Below are positions 5,773 through 10,327 of a DNA stretch of 10,327 bases, piece after piece. How positions within the stretch are numbered: the first letter of the stretch is position 1; each line of letters begins with the position of its first letter. The translations under genes were made by a program, and so were the position numbers. Under the pieces are notes generated by a model. The model was not told where the DNA came from. It saw only the letters and a program-made list of their open reading frames with translations, and made no database searches. Origin of the DNA: JAWXCE01 sp034440495 (GTDB taxonomy: Bacteria > Pseudomonadota > Alphaproteobacteria > Rhizobiales > Rhodomicrobiaceae); contig JAWXCE010000084.1 in assembly GCA_034440495.1 (NCBI GenBank), forward strand, positions 1-10,327. Reading direction: 5' to 3'.

Positions 5773-6435
5773 TTACTGAATCAGCACGAGCCGGTCGCCA
5801 CGCAATTCGAATTTACTCAGCATTTTAATGAAGCTCATGCCAAGCAGGTTCTGGTTCATTTTGCCAGCCTCCGCCACCACCGCCGCCACGTTGCGGATTT
5901 CGATGTCGCCGATGCGGATCGCGTCCAGCGTGACGGGGGCCACGCGCGCAATGCCGTTCGCCGTGCTGGAACGGCCGGAAAATTTGAGGGCGGCGGGCGT
6001 GTAACCGAGCTTGATCGCGGCTTCGTAAGAGAGCGCCACATAGGTTGCGCCGGTGTCGGTCATCAGCTCGACAGGCTTGCCGTTAATCTGCGCCTCCACG
6101 TGAAAATGGCCGTAGGCATTCGCCTGCAACGCTACGCTTTTTGGCTCGGCCGCCTGCTCGACAACAATCGGTTTCCAAGATGTGGCGTCAATGATAAGGC
6201 GCGGTTGCGCTTGAGGGGTGGGTGGCGCTGGCGGCTGTATATTTTTTGCGGGCGCTGGAGAATTAACGGAGCCTGTGATATCGACTGGCGCGCGCGCGTC
6301 GGTTGCGACGAGAAGCGGCCAGTTTTTGCCGATCGCTCGATAAGCGTCCTCGAAATAATGAAAACTCAGTGCGGCGGCAAATACCGCAACACCCCAGACG
6401 CTCGCCTCGCGCACCATTTTACCAACGCTCGTCAT
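5773..6435 (-). CDS. Retropepsin-like (clan AA) aspartic protease, TIGR02281 type, single membrane anchor
   Basis: A 220-residue protease-like protein whose predicted catalytic domain lies outside the cytoplasmic membrane. A hydrophobic N-terminal segment (about residues 12-28) acts as signal anchor, followed by a Pro/Ala-rich linker (about 58-80). The protease domain covers roughly 100-220. It has the active-site motif D-T-G-A-T (127-131) after a hydrophobic strand, the GRSSTANGIA strand-turn, and the C-terminal LLGMSFIKMLSKFEL block diagnostic of this family. Only one DTG is present, so like retropepsins it should work as a dimer. The ATG at 6435 has GAGG 6 bases upstream. A TTG 12 bases earlier overlaps that site and was rejected. 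It is paralogous to the next gene upstream, 52 bases away on the same strand, and probably cotranscribed. Caulobacter PerP, which cleaves PodJ, belongs to this general class. Confidence 0.9.
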   Translation of the reverse strand: MTSVGKMVREASVWGVAVFAAALSFHYFEDAYRAIGKNWPLLVATDARAPVDITGSVNSPAPAKNIQPPAPPTPQAQPRLIIDATSWKPIVVEQAAEPKSVALQANAYGHFHVEAQINGKPVELMTDTGATYVALSYEAAIKLGYTPAALKFSGRSSTANGIARVAPVTLDAIRIGDIEIRNVAAVVAEAGKMNQNLLGMSFIKMLSKFELRGDRLVLIQ

Positions 6436-6487
6436 TCCTGTCCTCAACTCTAATGGCCCTGGACGTGACAGCGCGGATTTTGCGCCG

Positions 6488-7189
6488 TCATATCCTCAAG
6501 ACCAGGAAGTCTCCTGAGAACTCATAAGAGCGCAAACGGCTTAAAAAACTCATACCAAGAAGGCTTTGATTGAGAGAATTTGGCTGTGCGATGAGCGCTT
6601 CGACATTGCGAAGGCGAATTCCGCCAATCGACACGTGTTCGAGACGGACGCGGGCGGTATAGGCCGTGCCATTTGCGGTGCTGACGGGCACGTTAAAACG
6701 CAGCTCGCGCACATCCAGCCCGGCCATATCCGCGTCTTCCGGCCGCAACACTACGGATGACGCGCCTGTATCGACCAGCATTTCCACTGGAGCGCCGTTC
6801 ACCATTGTGCGCGCGAAAAAGTGCCCGCCATCACGCTTGATGCGCACCTGATCGCGTTCGCCGCCCCGCTCGACAATATCCTTTTGTGAGCCTGATGGGC
6901 TGAGTTCACCTGCTACCCGTTCGGAGATTAAAATGATTTCATATCGAAAAGAGTAAAGAATAATCAGCGCGAGAAACGCCAGCGCCCAGATGCCGACAGC
7001 ACGCATCGTTTCGCCCACCTTGTCGCGGTAGAAGCCGATGAGGCTTCCAGCCAGCAATATCAGAATGGCGAGGCCTGCCACGACGCGCACGAACTGGTCG
7101 CCCTGCATGCCAAGTAGCGCGCCCGCGTTCTGCGCGATGAGCACGATAATGGCGATAAAAAGCGCGACGATACCAATCCAGACGGCCAT
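6488..7189 (-). CDS. Retropepsin-like (clan AA) aspartic protease, TIGR02281 type, three membrane segments
   Basis: A 233-residue paralogue of the downstream gene with a different membrane part. Three hydrophobic segments are visible: about 3-26, 34-54 and 65-81. The third leads into a C-terminal protease domain (about 112-233). The active-site motif is D-T-G-A-S (140-144), the PVSTANGTAYTARV turn follows (168-181), and LNQSLLGMSFLSRL (207-220) is the family C-terminal block. One DTG motif means activity would need dimerisation. With the first segment entering from the cytoplasm, three passes place the protease domain outside the membrane. I chose the ATG at 7189, preceded by AGGATGGA. An ATG four codons earlier (7201) has AGG directly abutting it and is less likely. 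A frame back to 7252 has no support. The substrate is unknown; the two paralogues may share or compete for one. Confidence 0.9.
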   Translation of the reverse strand: MAVWIGIVALFIAIIVLIAQNAGALLGMQGDQFVRVVAGLAILILLAGSLIGFYRDKVGETMRAVGIWALAFLALIILYSFRYEIILISERVAGELSPSGSQKDIVERGGERDQVRIKRDGGHFFARTMVNGAPVEMLVDTGASSVVLRPEDADMAGLDVRELRFNVPVSTANGTAYTARVRLEHVSIGGIRLRNVEALIAQPNSLNQSLLGMSFLSRLRSYEFSGDFLVLRI

Positions 7190-7250
7190 GGTACGTTCCA
7201 TCCTGCAGTTGCTAGCGCCTTGCAAAATATCAGCATTGCGCTGCAATCGC

Positions 7251-7277
7251 ACTATAAAGGCGGATGCCTTCGATCAA
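7251..7277 (-). promoter_or_regulatory. Candidate promoter for the two protease genes
   Basis: On the minus strand, TTGATC (7272-7277) and TATAGT (7251-7256) form a -35/-10 pair with a 15-base spacer, about 60 bases before the protease start at 7189. The -10 matches the consensus at five of six bases; the spacer is short. If real, the proteases can be transcribed independently of the kinase upstream. Confidence 0.3.
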
Positions 7278-7294
7278 AAACCCTGTAATGGGTT
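7276..7294 (-). terminator. Hairpin at the end of the histidine kinase gene
   Basis: On the minus strand AACCC, a 6-base ATTACA loop and GGGTT form a 5-base-pair stem, followed by more T's to make GGGTTTTTG. The stem begins inside the kinase stop codon. This is a short intrinsic-terminator shape. The stem is weak, so read-through into the protease genes is likely. Confidence 0.35.
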
Positions 7295-8876
7295 AAAGAG
7301 CTGCAACGGCTTTGTCCTGCCCGGCGGCGACTCTGACTGCAGCGGGACGGCGTGTGACTGGAACGCTGGACCGAGCTGCCGTCGCCTTGCGTTTTGCGGC
7401 CGGCGCGGGGGCAGGTTGCGGCTGCATAACGCGGCTTTTTGGAAATATGGCGACCGCTTCCGTGCCTTTTTTACCGTTGCTGCGCAGCTCGAACTGGCCA
7501 CTATGAAGCTCGACCAGCCCCTTCACAATAGGCAACCCCAATCCTGCGCCGCCCTCGCCGCTGGCGCGGGAGACTGCGCCTTGGCCAAAGGAGGTCATCA
7601 CCACTGGCATCTCCGATTTCGTGATTCCAGGGCCGTCATCTCGCACGCTGAGGAATTGTCCGCCCGTTTCCGTAAAACCGGATGTGAGCGAGATAAGCCC
7701 GCCCGTTGGCGTAAACTTGATGGCGTTGGACAAAAGATTCAGGCAAACTTGTCGAATGGCTTTCTCGTCTGCCCACAGCCGGGTCATCGACTTTGCGTAA
7801 TTCTCGGTAATCTTGATGCCCTTGCTGTCCGCCCGCAGACGCATGAGACGGCAGCAGTCGCTCATCGTAGCGTTCAACTGCACCGCTTGCTCGGACAAGT
7901 CGTAACGCCCGGCTTCAATACGCGAAATATCGAGAATTTCATTAATGACTTTAAGCAGGTGTTGCCCGCTGTCGTGGATATCTCCCGCATAGGCTTTATA
8001 TGAAGGGTTCTCGATGGGGCCAAGCATCTCGCCTTTCATCACCTCGGAAAAGCCGAGAATGGCGTTCAGCGGCGTGCGCAGTTCGTGGCTCATGGTGGCG
8101 AGAAATTTGGATTTTGCGGCGCTGGCTTCCTCCGCTCGGCGGGCCGCTTCGTCGGAAACCGCTTTGGCCTGCTCAAGTTCGGCGATAAGCGCGTCTTTCT
8201 CAGCCCTGTAACCAAGCATGGCCAGCACAGTAAAATTGAGGCCTTTTACCAGGTAAATCAGACAGATGTGAACGCCGACCGCGACTCCTGCGAGAGCGAA
8301 AAAGAACGGGTCGCCTGTCAGGAAAAAACGGATCACGATGGCGGCGGTAAGAGGGATCGTGCCTGCGTAGATGATCGGTAGCACGGTCAGCGCGAAAATC
8401 ATCCGGATGGCTACGACCACCATCAGCAGGGCGAAGAGGAAAAAGAACGCGGATTTGTCGGTGGGGCTGACCTGCACGAAGGCGATCGAGGCCCAGGTCA
8501 TGGCGTGGAAAAACTCCGCCGCAACCAGGTGGCGCCGCCAGTAGTCCACATCGACATCGCTGCGCGGCACGCTTATGAAACGGCGGCATATGAACAGGAA
8601 AATGCCCTTGGAGATAAACACCGTCGCGAGCCATAATTTCAGCTCGTCGCCTGGTGCCCATGCCATCAGCGAGAATGCGACGACAACGGCCAGCACGGGA
8701 ATGGCGAGCGACGCTAGTAGCTCGTTTTTAACGAACATCGATAACAACTGATAATCGAGGTCAGGCGCAATATTTGCCCGCGAAAACAGCTTCTGGCGTT
8801 CCAGCCGGATTTGCGCCGCGGCGCTTGGCGCGGAAGCAATGTCTGTCTTGAATGTGGTGGTCGCTGTTGCTGCCAT
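7293..8876 (-). CDS. Multi-pass sensor histidine kinase, PleC/DivJ/PdhS-like
   Basis: A 527-residue membrane sensor kinase that should autophosphorylate on His264 and pass phosphate to an unseen response regulator. No receiver domain or regulator gene is in the window. The N-terminus (1-50) is cytoplasmic. About six hydrophobic segments lie between 53 and 210, with no large periplasmic loop, so a signal would be sensed in or at the membrane. A coiled coil (about 224-256) leads to the dimerisation domain with MSHELRTPLNAILGFSEVMKGE (262-283), then GPIENPSYKAYAGDIHDSG, which is very like PleC/DivJ/PdhS kinases. The ATPase domain has the N box CLNLLSNAIKFTP (378-390), G1 DDGPGI (413-418), an F box near SFGQG (429-433) and G2 GAGLGLPIV (443-451). 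The tail (481-527) is low-complexity Pro/Ala/Arg/Lys. The start at 8876 has a weak site upstream. Confidence 0.93.
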   Translation of the reverse strand: MAATATTTFKTDIASAPSAAAQIRLERQKLFSRANIAPDLDYQLLSMFVKNELLASLAIPVLAVVVAFSLMAWAPGDELKLWLATVFISKGIFLFICRRFISVPRSDVDVDYWRRHLVAAEFFHAMTWASIAFVQVSPTDKSAFFFLFALLMVVVAIRMIFALTVLPIIYAGTIPLTAAIVIRFFLTGDPFFFALAGVAVGVHICLIYLVKGLNFTVLAMLGYRAEKDALIAELEQAKAVSDEAARRAEEASAAKSKFLATMSHELRTPLNAILGFSEVMKGEMLGPIENPSYKAYAGDIHDSGQHLLKVINEILDISRIEAGRYDLSEQAVQLNATMSDCCRLMRLRADSKGIKITENYAKSMTRLWADEKAIRQVCLNLLSNAIKFTPTGGLISLTSGFTETGGQFLSVRDDGPGITKSEMPVVMTSFGQGAVSRASGEGGAGLGLPIVKGLVELHSGQFELRSNGKKGTEAVAIFPKSRVMQPQPAPAPAAKRKATAARSSVPVTRRPAAVRVAAGQDKAVAAL

Positions 8877-9071
8877 TATGATACTCGTTACTTCTGAGGC
8901 CCAGGCGAAGGGCGATGGCTAAAATGCCCGCTCTATCCATCTTTCGCGAAAATTCCCTAATTTGACGTTTAAATTTGCCGCATCTTTGCCTTAGTTGCGA
9001 CGAGCCCAGGCTGCTATTAACTTTCTTCTAATATTGGTTAACGCTTGTGCGCGCGTGGGGAGAAATAGCTT
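8877..9071. other. Divergent intergenic region between kinase and GST genes
   Basis: This 195-base gap must hold the promoters of both the kinase (leftward) and the GST-family gene (rightward). It is AT-richer than the genes. Two TTAAC copies at 9017-9021 and 9038-9042 are spaced 21 bases, about two helical turns, and one is part of a GTTAAC palindrome. A TTGCGA (8995-9000) with a 17-base spacer to TAACTT is the best rightward promoter pair and is poor. I see no small gene or RNA here. Confidence 0.4.
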
Positions 9072-9683
9072 ATGAAAATCATAGAGGACAGGCGGGCGCC
9101 CAACCCACGCAGGGTGCGCATGTTTTTGGCCGAGAAAAATGTGGCCATGACGTATGAGCAGATTGACATCATGCAAGGCGATCATCGCCAACCCGGCTTT
9201 AGCGCGCTCAATCCGCGCCAGCGCGTGCCCGTGCTGGTGCTGGATGACGGAACCGTAATCTCAGAATCCGTGGCCATCTGCCGGTACTTCGAGGCGCTTC
9301 ATCCAAACCCGCCCTTGTTCGGCGAAGGGGCGATGGGGCAGGTGATGGTCGAGATGTGGAGCCGCCGCGTTGAACTCGAATTGTTCTACCCCATCGCAAA
9401 TGCGGTGCGGCACGGCGTGGCCGCGATGGCTCCTCTCGAAAGCCTGCAACTGGCGGACTGGGCCGAGATGAACCGCAAGCGGGTAATACTGATGCTGTCA
9501 TATTTGAATGACGAATTAAGCGGGCGGGCGTTCATCGCTGGAGACAGCTTCACCATCGCGGACATCACAGCGCTTGCCGCCATCGACTTTATGCGCGCTG
9601 GACGGATCAGGCGTCCGGAGGAATTGACGCACCTCAACCACTGGCATGCTGAAGTTTCGGCTCGCCCCAGCGCGGCGGCATGA
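9072..9683 (+). CDS. Glutathione S-transferase family protein
   Basis: A 203-residue cytosolic GST-fold protein. The thioredoxin-like N-terminal domain (1-80) has RAPNPRRVRMFLAEK (8-22), the cis-proline strand NPRQRVPVLVLDDG (47-60, Pro53), and the glutathione gamma-glutamyl site SES (64-66). The helical C-terminal domain (about 88-203) has the N-capping box motif GDSFTIADITA (157-167). The usual catalytic Ser/Cys near the first helix is not evident, since the corresponding region reads RAPNP; the substrate and even the reaction (conjugation, peroxidase or binding) cannot be assigned. GGGAG lies about 9 bases ahead of the ATG at 9072. Its stop overlaps the next gene's start in an ATGA, implying translational coupling. 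Confidence 0.92.
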   Translation: MKIIEDRRAPNPRRVRMFLAEKNVAMTYEQIDIMQGDHRQPGFSALNPRQRVPVLVLDDGTVISESVAICRYFEALHPNPPLFGEGAMGQVMVEMWSRRVELELFYPIANAVRHGVAAMAPLESLQLADWAEMNRKRVILMLSYLNDELSGRAFIAGDSFTIADITALAAIDFMRAGRIRRPEELTHLNHWHAEVSARPSAAA

Positions 9684-10327
9684 CGGCGATGGCAAAACTC
9701 ACCCTGATCGGCTGTGGCGATGCGTTTGGCGCGGGCGGGCGCATGAACAGTTGCTATTTCGTCGAGCATGGCGGCGCGGAGTTCCTGCTCGACTGCGGCG
9801 CGACTTCGCTGGTCGCCATGAAACATGCAGGCGTTTCGCCACTCGCTTTCGACACGATTTTCATCACTCATCTGCACGGCGATCATTTCGGCGGCCTGCC
9901 ATTCCTGCTTATCGACTGGCTTTACATAAGCCGCCGCACTGCGCCCATCACCATCGCCGGACCGCCCGGGATCGAAGATCGTTTCTGGCTCGCCTGCGAG
10001 ACGCTCTATCCAACAATTTCAAAGGCGCCGCGTAACTTTCCGCTGACTTTTATCGAATTGCTCAGCGGTGCGCCGCGAATCGTTAACGGGTTTGAAACGC
10101 AGGCTTTTGAGGTGCGGCACTTTTCGGGCGCGCCGTCCTATGCCCTGCGTTTCAAGCTAGGGGACAAAGTGTTCGCGTTTACAGGCGACACGGGATGGGT
10201 AGACACCGTGATCGAGGCAGGGTGGGGCACCGATTTGTATTTGATGGAATGTTATCAGTATGATCTTCGGCTCGATATGCATCTTGATTACCAGATGATC
10301 GACAGCAGACACGACGCGATCGGCGCG
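9680..10327 (+). CDS. Metallo-beta-lactamase-fold hydrolase, RNase Z/ElaC-like (runs off right edge)
   Basis: A zinc hydrolase of the MBL superfamily. 216 residues are present and the frame is still open at the edge. The metal-binding HxHxDH motif is HLHGDH (64-69) within FDTIFITHLHGDHFGGLPFLL. Further ligands are plausible at His147 (VRH), Asp170 (FTGDTGW) and His201 (MHLD). The GAGGRMNSCYFVEHGGAEFLLDCG opening (17-40) is like RNase Z and related single-domain hydrolases, which process tRNA 3' ends or cleave phosphodiesters and other small substrates. The RNase Z signature around the last His (HLT) is altered to HLD, so a non-tRNA substrate is quite possible. The ATG at 9680 overlaps the GST stop by 4 bases (ATGA). 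Another ATG three codons in, at 9689, is an alternative start. Confidence 0.88.
   Translation, partial: MTAMAKLTLIGCGDAFGAGGRMNSCYFVEHGGAEFLLDCGATSLVAMKHAGVSPLAFDTIFITHLHGDHFGGLPFLLIDWLYISRRTAPITIAGPPGIEDRFWLACETLYPTISKAPRNFPLTFIELLSGAPRIVNGFETQAFEVRHFSGAPSYALRFKLGDKVFAFTGDTGWVDTVIEAGWGTDLYLMECYQYDLRLDMHLDYQMIDSRHDAIGA

Noticed and set aside
5694..7290. Shared 11-base string ACCCTGTAATG at 5694-5704 and 7280-7290
   Set aside because: It is too short to exclude chance and is part of a hairpin in only one of the two places.
7038..8003. Plus-strand open frame of 321 codons antisense to the protease and kinase genes
   Set aside because: It crosses two well-supported minus-strand genes and the intergenic gap and has no recognisable motif.
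9017..9042. CtrA-type binding site between the kinase and GST genes
   Set aside because: CtrA needs TTAA-N7-TTAA. Here the TTAAC copies are 21 bases apart and the intermediate half site (TAGA/CTAA) does not match.

Overview
The window looks like chromosomal DNA from an alphaproteobacterium, probably of the Rhizobiales/Hyphomicrobiales type. The evidence is the GC-rich coding sequence, an Obg GTPase with an alphaproteobacterial tail ending in W-R-P, a PleC/DivJ-like histidine kinase, a DUF3775 protein, and two clan AA (TIGR02281-type) aspartic proteases. I cannot name a genus. No tRNA, rRNA, CRISPR array, transposase or integrase is visible, and no gene-free stretch exceeds about 300 bases.

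Left part (1-2100): the start of proB (glutamate 5-kinase, running off the left edge) and obgE lie on the minus strand, an arrangement common in alphaproteobacteria. Here they are 636 bases apart and separated by an oppositely oriented gene of unknown function (630-998). A 23-base sequence from the 3' end of obgE recurs with one mismatch between that gene and proB. This suggests the segment was inserted or duplicated into the obgE-proB junction and left a decaying copy of the obgE tail.

Middle (2243-3419): three small plus-strand genes. They encode an 81-residue protein with two Cys-rich repeats that I do not recognise, a secreted single-domain RlpA-like double-psi beta-barrel protein, and a DUF3775 protein. 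Convergent with them is a conspicuously AT-rich minus-strand gene (3423-4145) with a possible HEPN-like C-terminal half. It fills the gap between DUF3775 and a phosphomannomutase/phosphoglucomutase gene almost exactly, with 3 bases at one end and 2 at the other, and is the clearest sign of horizontal transfer here.

Right part (4148-8876): all minus strand. A multi-pass PleC/DivJ-like sensor histidine kinase is followed by two paralogous membrane-anchored retropepsin-like proteases and then the hexose-phosphate mutase. The kinase/protease neighbourhood recalls the Caulobacter PleC-PerP polarity pathway, but that link is inference.

Far right (9072-10327): a divergent plus-strand pair, a glutathione S-transferase family protein overlapping by 4 bases (ATGA) with an RNase Z-like metallo-beta-lactamase-fold hydrolase that runs off the window.
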